A stretch of 64,000 nucleotides of DNA from an uncultured Roseobacter sp. (lineage in GTDB: Bacteria > Pseudomonadota > Alphaproteobacteria > Rhodobacterales > Rhodobacteraceae). Shown here one piece after another: positions 52,957-61,805 of the stretch. The DNA lies in assembly GCF_947488185.1 (NCBI RefSeq), contig NZ_CANKYM010000001.1:992001-1056000 (forward strand), in the 5' to 3' direction. Positions within the stretch are counted from its first letter, which is position 1, and every line of letters begins with the position of its first letter. The notes under the pieces were generated by a model, which was given only the letters and a program-made list of their open reading frames with translations, made no database searches and was not told the DNA's origin. Position numbers and translations under genes: made by a program.

Positions 52957-54060
52957 TTATCGTACAATGAACTCCGCGTGCAGTGCGCCGGCAGCCTTAA
53001 TACTCTTCAAGATGTCGATCATATCTCGTGGAGCGATTCCCAACGCATTTAAGCCTGCAATTACTTCCGATAGGGACGTTCCGCTCGGAATTTCTGCAAG
53101 GCCGATGCCTGGCTCTTCTTCAATTTCGGCGTTTGTTCTTGGAACGATCACCGTTTCACCTTCAGCAAATGGGTTCGGTTGGATTGCAATTGGCGCCTCT
53201 TCGATACGCAGTGTCAGATTCCCCTGCGAAACGGCAACACGCGAAATCCGCACGTCTTCACCCATGACGATTGTCCCTGACCGCTGATCAACTACCACAC
53301 GTGCCTTGCGCTCAGGTTGCACTGAAATGTTTTCGACCCGACTCAATGCATGAGCGACCGAAGCCATTTGAGTTTGTGGAATATCAAGATTGACTGTGCC
53401 CGAGTCCAACATGAAGGCCACAGGTCTGCCGAAGTCTGAGTTAATTGCCTGTTCTATGCGTGCGGCGGTAGTGAAATCTGCGTCTCTCAGTGCGAGCCGA
53501 AGATTGGTGAGGGTTGAGAGATCAAACTCGATTTCCCTTTCCACCCGGGCGCCTGAGGGGATCACACCGGCTGTAGGAACGCCTTGTGTAACAGTGGCTC
53601 CATCGCCTTCGGCGACAGCGCCTCCAGCGATTATTGTCCCTTGTGCGACCGCGTAAATCTGACCATCGGCCGCATTCAGCGGGGTCATTATGAGTGTACC
53701 TCCGAGCAAGCTGTCTGCGTCCCCAATTGCGGATACTGTCACGTCGATTTGGCTTCCACCCCGCGCAAATGGAGGTAGTGCTGCGGTTACCAACACAGCT
53801 GCAACGTTCTGAGGTCGAAACTGTTCACCAGCCACGTTCACGCCAAGACGTTCCAGAATATTGGACATGATCTCCTCGGTGAAAGGCGCATTTCGCAAAC
53901 CGTCACCAGTGCCATTCAGGCCAACGACCAAACCATATCCAACAAGGTCATTACCGCGCACACCGTCAAATTCAACCAAGTCCTTGATGCGAACCGGACC
54001 AGCATGTGCCGTCTGGTAAACGGCGATTAAAGCGATCAATACTGCAAATATAATTCTCAT
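52957..54060 (-). CDS. flgI: Flagellar P-ring protein FlgI
   Basis: Periplasmic ring protein around the rod, 367 residues. Signal peptide about 1-20 (ending AHA), then VRIKDLVEFDGVRGNDLVGY and GLVVGLNGTGDGLRNAPFT, the family's hallmark. The C-terminal part GTSLSEVIAGLNALGIAPRD with LKSIKAAGALHAEFIV is also typical. The ATG overlaps the flgL stop by three bases within ATGA, so it is coupled to the filament-junction genes. It is the last gene of the minus-strand hook block. Confidence 0.95.
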   Translation of the reverse strand: MRIIFAVLIALIAVYQTAHAGPVRIKDLVEFDGVRGNDLVGYGLVVGLNGTGDGLRNAPFTEEIMSNILERLGVNVAGEQFRPQNVAAVLVTAALPPFARGGSQIDVTVSAIGDADSLLGGTLIMTPLNAADGQIYAVAQGTIIAGGAVAEGDGATVTQGVPTAGVIPSGARVEREIEFDLSTLTNLRLALRDADFTTAARIEQAINSDFGRPVAFMLDSGTVNLDIPQTQMASVAHALSRVENISVQPERKARVVVDQRSGTIVMGEDVRISRVAVSQGNLTLRIEEAPIAIQPNPFAEGETVIVPRTNAEIEEEPGIGLAEIPSGTSLSEVIAGLNALGIAPRDMIDILKSIKAAGALHAEFIVR

Positions 54061-55061
54061 AGGAAATTCACCAAGGAAAGCTGTGAGCTGCGGACAGTGA
54101 TCGAGTAGAGGCTTTGTAAATGAAACTGCACGCTTTCCAACTCGGTCGCCGTTTCAAACGGATCGGCGGCAAGTAAGGCGTTGCGTGCGAATTCCATACT
54201 CGTCTCTTCGGCTTGATTCCTTGCAGAAATCATCGCGATGCGCTCTTCTGTGAAGCCAATACGTGATCTCAGGCTGGTCAATTCATCCTGATTGGACTGT
54301 AAGCCAATGCCGGTCAGCCCGAACAACTCTGATTGCTCTGGAACGTCTAGAGCAAGTAAAGGATCATCAGCGAGGGCAGAGATCGTCGTGTGCATTAACA
54401 CATTTTTGATTGCGTCTTCATTCGCGCGAACGTCAAGCGTCACGCGCTCGGTATCTGACAAAACGAAAGGGGCCAAAGCTGTGTTCGATCCTGAGTACGC
54501 GGTTGCATCGAATCCAGCCGGATCTGCAAACCAGGTCTCTGCAGCAGCAATGATGTCTTCTGGTGTGGTTTGCCCCGCAACGACCGCACGAACCTGTGCA
54601 ATCAAGGCGTCAGCATCAGGCAGCGGCGTGCTGTCGGTAGCCGTTCCTGCAAATAGGCTTCGTCCTGCGATATCGCCATTCAGTGAGTTGATCATGCCCT
54701 GCAATTGTGTGCGCGCGTTTTCTGAGGGATTTCCAGAGGTAGCACCGATCGGACCTCCGCTCGCCAGAAGAAGATCTATTCCGAGGTCGCTGCCAGAGTC
54801 CTGAACCCGCTCAAGTGCGGACTGCATTGCGCCGGTGAAGTACGTGGCCTCCGTGTTTGCCACGGAGTAGCCGGCCAGCACTTCCAGTGATCTTTCCAAA
54901 CCGGTCAAGTAGTTGTGATTGCCGGATAAAACCTGCCTGATATCTGCTACCTTCCCGCTGGACATTTCGTCTGTCAGGCGTGTTATCTCCTGCCGCAGTT
55001 CGACGCTGCGGCGCTGAAGCATGAAGGATTGCGCCAAATCACCCAATGAAGTCGATTTCAT
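54057..55061 (-). CDS. flgL: Hook-filament junction protein FlgL
   Basis: Second junction protein between hook and filament, 334 residues. It has a flagellin-like N-terminal D0/D1 region (QRRSVELRQEITRLTDEMSS, then GKVADIRQ) and C-terminal helix (VQFHLQSLYSITVRSSQLSL), with a variable middle. It follows flgK by two bases and overlaps flgI. Shorter than flagellin, and lacks the flagellin-specific SSILTN start. Confidence 0.9.
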   Translation of the reverse strand: MKSTSLGDLAQSFMLQRRSVELRQEITRLTDEMSSGKVADIRQVLSGNHNYLTGLERSLEVLAGYSVANTEATYFTGAMQSALERVQDSGSDLGIDLLLASGGPIGATSGNPSENARTQLQGMINSLNGDIAGRSLFAGTATDSTPLPDADALIAQVRAVVAGQTTPEDIIAAAETWFADPAGFDATAYSGSNTALAPFVLSDTERVTLDVRANEDAIKNVLMHTTISALADDPLLALDVPEQSELFGLTGIGLQSNQDELTSLRSRIGFTEERIAMISARNQAEETSMEFARNALLAADPFETATELESVQFHLQSLYSITVRSSQLSLVNFL

Positions 55062-55063
55062 CT

Positions 55064-56509
55064 TTATAGCCTCAGAATTGTTTGCATCATTTCATCTGCC
55101 GCTTCGATCATACGCGCGTTTGCGGCGTAGGTCTGTTCGACCAAAAGCAGCTTTTGCAGTTCCTGATCCGTATCAACCCCCTCCGCGAGAACCAGTTGCG
55201 TCAACTCGTTGAATTGGGTCGAAGTAAAGGTTTGGGTCTGTTCGGCCTGTGCTCTGTCGGCCCCCAGTTGAGATGTCAGTGTCGACGCGAGATTGATTGC
55301 AGAAAACGCGCCGCTGCCGAAGTCACCAGAGGCCGGAACACGTCGGGCAGTCAGTGTTTCGGACAAAGCTTGCAGCAGACGGGAGTCGCCGACGTCGCCC
55401 TGTACCGCAGCATTTATCCCATCGCGTAGTCGCCAGGATTCGCCGCCTTGTCGATCGTCAATTGCAGCGTTGATAGACAGGCGTTCTGAAATTCCGACTT
55501 CATTCACCGGATCGAATGCGATGCCAGAGTCCGTGAAAATCCCTGCATCTCCAATTGCCAACGTGGGATCGACAGCTGGATCCTGGAACCTTTCTATAAG
55601 ATCTCGGGTCAAAGCATCCAGTTGAGTCTGGGCTTCGACGCCAAGCTCGTCCCTGATTTCGAATTGAGCGCCCAGGGAGCCGCCGCCCAAGGCACCGCGC
55701 GCACTATCCGTTTGTACCGGATATCCATTTACGGTCAGGCCGGACAACATGCCGCCGCCAAGCGTCATGTAAGGTGTAACTTGGTTGACGGCGCTGAATT
55801 CAATCTCAGCGACCCCGCCGTCAAGTAGGATGGCCCCCCCAGTGGAATAGAGTGCGATTTGCCCGTTCTCTCTTGGGACTTGTCGCACTGGCACCATTGC
55901 GCTGATCTCATCAACCAACGCCTGACGATTGTCCTGAAGTGCGGAGGTGTCGCCACCTAGGGCCGCTGTTTTTGTAATCTGGCGATTTAACTCCTGGACA
56001 CTGTTCAGGGAGGAATTGAGTTTCTTTACTTGGAAGTCGATGCTGCGATCCGCGTCACTGCGTGCCTCCTGGATATCGCGCGAGGCGGACGAAATGAGGG
56101 TTGCGAGGTCGCGGGCAGCATTGACGGATGCATCGAGGCGCTCCGGTGCATCCGGTCGACTTGTCGCGGTTACAAGGCTGCTTTCGAACTGGGCAATGCG
56201 CGCAGAAAGTGAATTGGGATCGTCCGGAATACCAAGAAAATCCTCATGACTTTTAAGGAATTGCGTTCGGTCGCTGGCATTGTTGAACGCTGCCTCTGCG
56301 AGCCCGCGGTCCACCAAGAGGGCCGGATTCACGTTGCGTGTTATGCCATCGATCCGTACGCCGCCCAGTTGCGAAGATGTCAGATCTACGGAGCGAACCC
56401 CGTAGCCCGGCGTCATCGCATTGGCGATGTTTGCCGAGATCGTTTGCGAATTGCGCCCCGCAGCGCGCAATCCGGTCATGGCATTTGTTAACGCAGACGA
56501 GATTGTCAT
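55064..56509 (-). CDS. flgK: Hook-filament junction protein FlgK
   Basis: First junction protein (HAP1), 481 residues. N-terminal rod/hook motif SANIANAMTPGYGVRSVDLT, then a region rich in helices (about 90-200; DLATLISSASRDIQEARSDA), a beta-rich middle and a C-terminal axial motif LVLAEGVDTDQELQKLLLVE followed by QTYAANARMIEAADEMMQTI. The N- and C-terminal motifs together are typical of FlgK. It lies 43 bases after flgE on the same strand. Confidence 0.92.
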   Translation of the reverse strand: MTISSALTNAMTGLRAAGRNSQTISANIANAMTPGYGVRSVDLTSSQLGGVRIDGITRNVNPALLVDRGLAEAAFNNASDRTQFLKSHEDFLGIPDDPNSLSARIAQFESSLVTATSRPDAPERLDASVNAARDLATLISSASRDIQEARSDADRSIDFQVKKLNSSLNSVQELNRQITKTAALGGDTSALQDNRQALVDEISAMVPVRQVPRENGQIALYSTGGAILLDGGVAEIEFSAVNQVTPYMTLGGGMLSGLTVNGYPVQTDSARGALGGGSLGAQFEIRDELGVEAQTQLDALTRDLIERFQDPAVDPTLAIGDAGIFTDSGIAFDPVNEVGISERLSINAAIDDRQGGESWRLRDGINAAVQGDVGDSRLLQALSETLTARRVPASGDFGSGAFSAINLASTLTSQLGADRAQAEQTQTFTSTQFNELTQLVLAEGVDTDQELQKLLLVEQTYAANARMIEAADEMMQTILRL

Positions 56510-56552
56510 ATCAGGCCCTCTCTCTTGTTCTATTCACCAAACCAGGTCAGGT

Positions 56553-57884
56553 TTACCGCTTGATGTTGGTTGTTTCCTGCAACATTTCGTCAACCGTCTG
56601 GATCACTTTGGCGCTCGACGAATAGGCGCGCTGCGTCTTGATCATATCGGTCAGCTCGCCCGCCACGTCCGTCTTCGATTCTTCGCGTGCAAATGACACG
56701 ATATCGCCTGTTGGACCGTCACCTGAATCCCACAGGAAGAAGGAGCCGCTTTCCCGGGAAGGCAAGTAGGTTTGATTGTCAAAGGCCTGCAATCCATTAG
56801 GGTTTGGGACATTGATCAGGGGGACTTGATACACGACGCGAATTTCACCCGTGTCGAAATTGGCGCGTACAAATCCGTTTGCGTCAACGTCCAGACCGAT
56901 GAAGTTCCCGATTGCCGAACCATCCTTGGTCACAGAAATCGGTGCAAAGTTATACGACAGCTGAGAAAGCCCCTCAGTGTCGCCAATGGCGCCGATATCA
57001 ACTGAAATTGGACCAGCAGCTACGTTTACGCTGATCAGGCCCGTCGCCGGATCGTACACCGGGCTCGGACCTGCAGGTGTCACTGTAGCGATCGGTGTTA
57101 CCGTTGCCAGTGTCCCACCGCCAGTACGTGCGTCCGTAAAGGTCATGGTGTAGCGACCAATCTCATCTCCGCCTTGTGCGGAATCCGTCATAACCATTGT
57201 CCACTCATTGGTGGCCGGGTCGCCTGCGGCCGCTGGTGGCGTTGGCTCAAACGAGATGCTGATGCTTTGCGATGTGCCCAGGTTGTCAAAGTATTCGACT
57301 GACAGTTGTTCGGTGAGCGCGGGTGCGCCGAATTCGGTTTCGGTCGCCGGTAGGTTGATACCCAGGCTCATGTTAAGTGTCGGATTTCCCGCCAACTGGC
57401 CGGTGTTGATGCGAATGGGTTCGAGCCCGTCAGCAGTATCGCGCGGGTAAGCAGGTATCGATCCGTCGGCAGCTGCGGGCCACCCCATCAGAACAAGGCC
57501 GGACCGGGAGGTCAGGTAGCCCTCTGCGTCAGTTCTGAAAGATCCCGTGGTTGCCAGAAACATCGGTGCGTCAGTGCCTGCTGTCTGCACCTGGGCAGCT
57601 TGGGCGACGGGTAGCATTCCGCCACCGCGAACTGCGAGATCGGTTGGGTTGGAGGTACCTAACAGGGTGCCGTTTTCACCAATGAGTCGTTGGGTATTGG
57701 CGCGCACACCGCCCGCTGCATAGGAGCCGCCACCAGAGGACAGAACCATGGATTCGAAATCCGTTTGCACGCGCTTGTAGCCAAAGGTTGATGCGTTCGA
57801 GATATTGTCCGAGATGGACGCTAACCTTTGCGCATTGGTTCTCAACCCTGCAACACCTGCGTTGAGCGATGAAGAAATTGTCAT
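56553..57884 (-). CDS. flgE: Flagellar hook protein FlgE
   Basis: Hook subunit, 443 residues. N-terminal ISDNISNASTFGYKRVQTDF, the family's AGLRTN start region, a beta-rich variable middle (about 150-330) and the C-terminal ELTDMIKTQRAYSSSAKVIQ with TVDEMLQETTNI. I prefer the ATG at 57884 with AAAGG seven bases ahead to a GTG two codons upstream. A CtrA-like box sits 55-69 bases upstream. It follows motB on the same strand by 100 bp. Confidence 0.93.
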   Translation of the reverse strand: MTISSSLNAGVAGLRTNAQRLASISDNISNASTFGYKRVQTDFESMVLSSGGGSYAAGGVRANTQRLIGENGTLLGTSNPTDLAVRGGGMLPVAQAAQVQTAGTDAPMFLATTGSFRTDAEGYLTSRSGLVLMGWPAAADGSIPAYPRDTADGLEPIRINTGQLAGNPTLNMSLGINLPATETEFGAPALTEQLSVEYFDNLGTSQSISISFEPTPPAAAGDPATNEWTMVMTDSAQGGDEIGRYTMTFTDARTGGGTLATVTPIATVTPAGPSPVYDPATGLISVNVAAGPISVDIGAIGDTEGLSQLSYNFAPISVTKDGSAIGNFIGLDVDANGFVRANFDTGEIRVVYQVPLINVPNPNGLQAFDNQTYLPSRESGSFFLWDSGDGPTGDIVSFAREESKTDVAGELTDMIKTQRAYSSSAKVIQTVDEMLQETTNIKR

Positions 57885-57938
57885 GGGCACGCCTTTCTGA
57901 TGTGATCATCCATTGACCACTCAGATAGACACCCCGAC

Positions 57939-57953
57939 TTAACACCGCGCTAA
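57939..57953. promoter_or_regulatory. CtrA-like box upstream of flgE (TTAA-N7-CTAA)
   Basis: TTAA, CACCGCG, CTAA, followed by C; the minus strand reads TTAG-N7-TTAA. Seven of eight consensus bases, between motB and flgE, so flgE-flgK-flgL-flgI may have its own promoter. Confidence 0.45.
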
Positions 57954-57984
57954 CATATAAAATGCGCCCTATTTAGGCCACAAT

Positions 57985-58818
57985 TTACCGCAGGAGTACA
58001 ATTTCCACCCTGTCATTGCGCGTGGCCATCGGATTGCGATGCACCGGCTCTCTGTCAGCATGGCCGGTTACGCGCTGCATTCGCTCTGCTGACAGACCAT
58101 TTTGCTGCAACATTAGACGTGTTCGCGTGGCACGGGCGGCGGAGTTATCCCACACCGGGTTGTCCGCCAGAACAATCGGACCAGCACGTACGTGGCCACC
58201 AATCGCCACATCATTTGTAACACTTTGACCGATGCTGGCCACCATTTCGACAAGCGTTTCCATGAGCGGTGTGGGGCGATCCGTGCCTTCAACAAACAAG
58301 GGCAATCCGTCGAGCGCAAAGAGTTCGATGACCAGACCTTCGTCCGTGATGCGTGTCACGATGTGCTTGAGCGCGTTCTCCATCACGGTGCTTTCCCCAC
58401 CTCGCGCAGTCAGTTCTTCAACGACTTTCTCCAACTCTTCGTCGGTCATGTCGCGCGCACCGCCTTCATCGCTGGTGCCGGATTCGCCGCGAGACTGCTG
58501 TTGCTGGGCCGCGTAATGAGTGGTCGCACCCAGACCGTTCTGCGGCAGGGTTTCCTCCGAGAAAATGCTCTCACCGCCAAAGGATCCGTCCCCGCCACCG
58601 GAAACGCGATTGATCGGAATGGTCGGCGAGAAGTAATCCGCCAACCCCTGCCGTTGTTGTTCTGTCGTCGCATTCAACAGCCACATCATCATGAAAAAAG
58701 CCATCATCGCCGTCACGAAGTCCGCATAAGCGACCTTCCAGGCGCCACCATGGTGGCCGCCGGCGATAATCTTCTTCCGTTTGATGATGACTGGTGCCAG
58801 ATTGCTCTGCGCAGCCAT
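57985..58818 (-). CDS. motB: Flagellar motor stator protein MotB
   Basis: Stator subunit that anchors to peptidoglycan. The 277-residue protein has one N-terminal helix (about 29-49; KVAYADFVTAMMAFFMMMWL) with Asp33 as the ion-binding residue, a periplasmic linker rich in Gly, Ser and Gln, and a C-terminal OmpA-like domain (about 150-277) with NSAARATRTRLMLQQNGLSA and RVTGHADREPVHRNP. It is the first gene of the minus-strand hook block and not beside motA. Confidence 0.93.
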   Translation of the reverse strand: MAAQSNLAPVIIKRKKIIAGGHHGGAWKVAYADFVTAMMAFFMMMWLLNATTEQQRQGLADYFSPTIPINRVSGGGDGSFGGESIFSEETLPQNGLGATTHYAAQQQQSRGESGTSDEGGARDMTDEELEKVVEELTARGGESTVMENALKHIVTRITDEGLVIELFALDGLPLFVEGTDRPTPLMETLVEMVASIGQSVTNDVAIGGHVRAGPIVLADNPVWDNSAARATRTRLMLQQNGLSAERMQRVTGHADREPVHRNPMATRNDRVEIVLLR

Positions 58819-58950
58819 ATCTCACCACTCTCATATTCACCCGACAGCAGGGATAGCGCAAAAGGTGTTTCCACCTCCTTAATGCGAACCTGATTTTCTG
58901 CCTTGTCACCAGGACGGGAGCGCTGCCAGATGTCGATCAGGGAGACCACG

Positions 58951-60168
58951 ATGTCCGACTCCGTCACAGACAGCACTTATTCATGGGTCAGGCTTTTGCT
59001 GACCCTTGCGATTGCCATGATCGCCAATGTGGGGATGTGGGCGATCATCGTGATCATGCCAGCGGTCGAGGCGGAATTCGCTGCGGGCCGGGCGGAAGCT
59101 TCCATGCCCTACACACTGACAATGATCGGTTTTGCTGTTGGAAACTTTGCCATAGGCAAGGCGGTTGACCGGTTCGGGGTGACGGCGTCGCTGGTGGCGG
59201 CCGCCATTGGTATTGCTGCGGGATTTGGCCTTGCAACGCTGAGCCAGTCGATCATGATGCTGTCGCTGGTGCAACTGCTTGTCGGCTTTGCCTCTGCCGT
59301 CGGTTTTGGCCCACTGATCGCAGACATCTCCCATTGGTTCGTGCGTCGTCGCGGTATTGCGGTCGCCCTTGTCGCCAGTGGTAACTACCTGTCCGGGGCA
59401 ATCTGGCCCATGGTGCTGGCAGGTATGCTGGAGGAAACCGGCTGGCGCAGCGTCTACCTGTTCATGGCAGTGGTCACGTTGGCAGGCGTAATCCCCCTGT
59501 CGATGGCGCTGCGCCGCCGCCTGCCACAGGAGGCGCAGGTGGCAGCACAGGCAAAATCACTGCAGAATTCCAGCTCCGCCGGGTTGTCGCCGCGCGCCCT
59601 GCAATACCTGCTTGGATTGGCAGGCATCGGTTGCTGCGTGGCCATGTCGATGCCGCAGGTGCATATCGTTTCTTATTGCGTCGATCTTGGGTATGGCCCG
59701 GCCGTTGGTGCCGAGATGCTGGCCCTGATGCTGTTGGGCGGGGTCGGATCGCGCATCGTATCCGGTCTGATCGCTGACCGTCTGGGGGGAGTCAAAACGC
59801 TGCTGATCGGGTCGGCCCTACAATGTCTGGCGTTATTTTTGTACCTGCCATCCGGCGGATTGGTGTCGCTCTACTTGGTCAGCCTGATATTCGGGCTCAG
59901 CCAGGGCGGCATTGTCCCCAGCTACGCCCTGATCGTGCGGGAATACATGCCCGCACGCGAGGCAGGTGCGCGGGTGGGGTTCGTGATGATGGCGACGATT
60001 CTCGGAATGGCGCTGGGCGGATGGATGTCCGGCTGGATCTACGATGTCAGCGGCTCCTATCGACTGGCGTTCATCAACGGCATTCTCTGGAACGGTCTGA
60101 ACATCGTGATCATGCTCTGGCTGCTGTCGCGCAGCAGGCCACGGCGGCCAACGGCAGTCCCCGCCTAG
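58951..60168 (+). CDS. Major facilitator superfamily transporter
   Basis: An inner-membrane secondary transporter of 405 residues with about twelve hydrophobic helices in two halves. It resembles the monocarboxylate/oxalate-formate-like MFS group: a GFASAVGFGPLIADISHWFV stretch in the first half and DRLGGVKTLLIGSALQCLAL in the second. Substrate unknown. I chose the ATG at 58951, preceded by GGGAG; earlier in-frame starts give a charged leader unlike the family. It is separated from motB by a divergent region and convergent with trhO, overlapping it by four bases. Confidence 0.85.
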   Translation: MSDSVTDSTYSWVRLLLTLAIAMIANVGMWAIIVIMPAVEAEFAAGRAEASMPYTLTMIGFAVGNFAIGKAVDRFGVTASLVAAAIGIAAGFGLATLSQSIMMLSLVQLLVGFASAVGFGPLIADISHWFVRRRGIAVALVASGNYLSGAIWPMVLAGMLEETGWRSVYLFMAVVTLAGVIPLSMALRRRLPQEAQVAAQAKSLQNSSSAGLSPRALQYLLGLAGIGCCVAMSMPQVHIVSYCVDLGYGPAVGAEMLALMLLGGVGSRIVSGLIADRLGGVKTLLIGSALQCLALFLYLPSGGLVSLYLVSLIFGLSQGGIVPSYALIVREYMPAREAGARVGFVMMATILGMALGGWMSGWIYDVSGSYRLAFINGILWNGLNIVIMLWLLSRSRPRRPTAVPA

Positions 60169-61061
60169 CGCGCAGAGGCTCTGCGCGTCTTGGCCAGTGC
60201 AATCTGCTTTTGCCGCTCGCGAAACCGGTCCTTGTCTGCCTCGGAGGTCTCATCCACGCAGTTGTGACAGCTCACACCGGCTTCATATTCCGGTCGATCC
60301 CTGTCCTGCGGCAGAATGGGGCGCCTGCAGCCATGGCACAGCATGTGTGGACCCTCACGCAACCCGTGCTCCACGCTGACGCGGTTGTCGAACACGAAGC
60401 AGGCACCGTTCCACTTGGTGTCTTCTTCCGGGACCTCTTCGAGGTACTTCAGAATGCCGCCCTTCAGGTGATAGACCTCTTCGACGCCCTGCCCCAACAG
60501 GTAGTTGGTTGATTTCTCGCAGCGGATGCCGCCGGTGCAGAACATCGCGACCTTCTTGTTGTGAAAGCGTTGCTTGTTCGCCTCCCACCATGCAGGAAAA
60601 TCGCCGAAACTCTCTGTCTGAGGATCGACAGCTCCTTCAAACGTGCCGATGGCCACCTCGTAATCGTTGCGCGTATCGATGACTGCAACATCCGGTTCCG
60701 AGATCAAAGCATTCCAGTCCTGCGGATCGACATAATGCCCGACACGTGCACGCGGATCGACATCCGGCTGCCCCATGGTGACAATCTCGCGCTTCAGACG
60801 CACTTTCATCTTGCCGAACGGCGCGTGGTCACTGACTGCCGCTTTCCATTCCAGATCGGCACAGCCCGGCAGAGTGCGCAAATGCGCGATGACCGCGTCG
60901 ATCCCGGCGCGTGGTCCTGCAATAGTGCCGTTGACCCCCTCTTGGGCCAGTAGCAGCGTGCCCTGAACGTCCTGATCAATGCAAAGCGCGAGCAGGTCCG
61001 GCTTGAGGGTGGCAGGGTCTTCAAACCTGGTGAAGTGATAGAGAGCGGCGATGGTATACAT
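60165..61061 (-). CDS. trhO: tRNA uridine(34) hydroxylase TrhO (rhodanese family)
   Basis: Oxygen-dependent hydroxylase that makes 5-hydroxyuridine at tRNA position 34 (formerly YceA). The 298-residue protein has the TrhO N-terminal domain (about 1-95; LLLAQEGVNGTIAGP), a rhodanese domain (about 110-225) with the active-site Cys in AMFCTGGIRCEKS, and a C-terminal cysteine cluster (CHGCRRPI and CHNC) as in the family. I chose the ATG at 61061, which gives the conserved MYTIAALYHF start; the frame is open further upstream but not family-like. Confidence 0.92.
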   Translation of the reverse strand: MYTIAALYHFTRFEDPATLKPDLLALCIDQDVQGTLLLAQEGVNGTIAGPRAGIDAVIAHLRTLPGCADLEWKAAVSDHAPFGKMKVRLKREIVTMGQPDVDPRARVGHYVDPQDWNALISEPDVAVIDTRNDYEVAIGTFEGAVDPQTESFGDFPAWWEANKQRFHNKKVAMFCTGGIRCEKSTNYLLGQGVEEVYHLKGGILKYLEEVPEEDTKWNGACFVFDNRVSVEHGLREGPHMLCHGCRRPILPQDRDRPEYEAGVSCHNCVDETSEADKDRFRERQKQIALAKTRRASAR

Positions 61062-61196
61062 GGCCGCCCAGATAGGCCCTGTGGGCAGAGCAGGCAAGAG
61101 CAGAGTAGGATTACGTAACCAAGCGCATCTGGGCACTTGCCATTGACGCCCCGAACGCCGACGCTTACGCACACCATGAAAAGTAGAGAGGTGCGC

Positions 61197-61805
61197 ATGG
61201 CCCATGCTCTGATCGTAATTGATGTGCAAAAGGACTTCTGTCCCGAGGGCGCGCTGGCGGTGCCGGAGGGCGACGCGATTGTTGGTCCGGTCAACGCATT
61301 GATGACCGACGCCGAAGCGGTAATCCTCACACAAGACTGGCATCCGGCAGGGCATTCCTCCTTTGCCTCGTCACACGTGGGAAAATCGCCCTACGATTTG
61401 ATCGACATGCCTTACGGCCCGCAGGTGCTCTGGCCGGATCACTGCATTCAGGGCAGCCTCGGTGCCCAGTTCCACCGCGAACTGCATGCGGACCGGGCTG
61501 ATCTGATCATACGCAAGGGCTACAACCCGGCCATCGACAGTTACTCCGCCTTTTTTGAGAACGATCACGTCACACCCACCGGCCTTGAAGGCTACCTGCG
61601 CACGCGCGGCATCGATAACCTGCTGATGGTGGGCCTGGCGTTGGACTTCTGCGTGAACTTCTCGGCTGTGGATGCCGCGAAACTGGGGTTCGGCGTCACG
61701 GTGCGCACCGACCTTTGCCGGGCAATCGATCTCGATGGGTCGCTGGCCGCAGCGCTGGATGGCATGCGCGCCGCTGGTGTGGTGTTGGAGGCAGGCCATG
61801 GTTGA
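61197..61805 (+). CDS. pncA: Nicotinamidase
   Basis: Hydrolyses nicotinamide to nicotinate and ammonia in NAD salvage. The 202-residue protein belongs to the isochorismatase fold: catalytic Asp in VIDVQKDFCPEGAL, metal-binding DWHPAGHSSFASSH, Lys in IIRKGYNP and catalytic Cys in LALDFCVNFSA. The ATG at 61197 is preceded by GAGAGG. The stop overlaps the pncB start by eight bases, so the two enzymes of the pathway are translationally coupled. Divergent from trhO. Confidence 0.94.
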   Translation: MAHALIVIDVQKDFCPEGALAVPEGDAIVGPVNALMTDAEAVILTQDWHPAGHSSFASSHVGKSPYDLIDMPYGPQVLWPDHCIQGSLGAQFHRELHADRADLIIRKGYNPAIDSYSAFFENDHVTPTGLEGYLRTRGIDNLLMVGLALDFCVNFSAVDAAKLGFGVTVRTDLCRAIDLDGSLAAALDGMRAAGVVLEAGHG

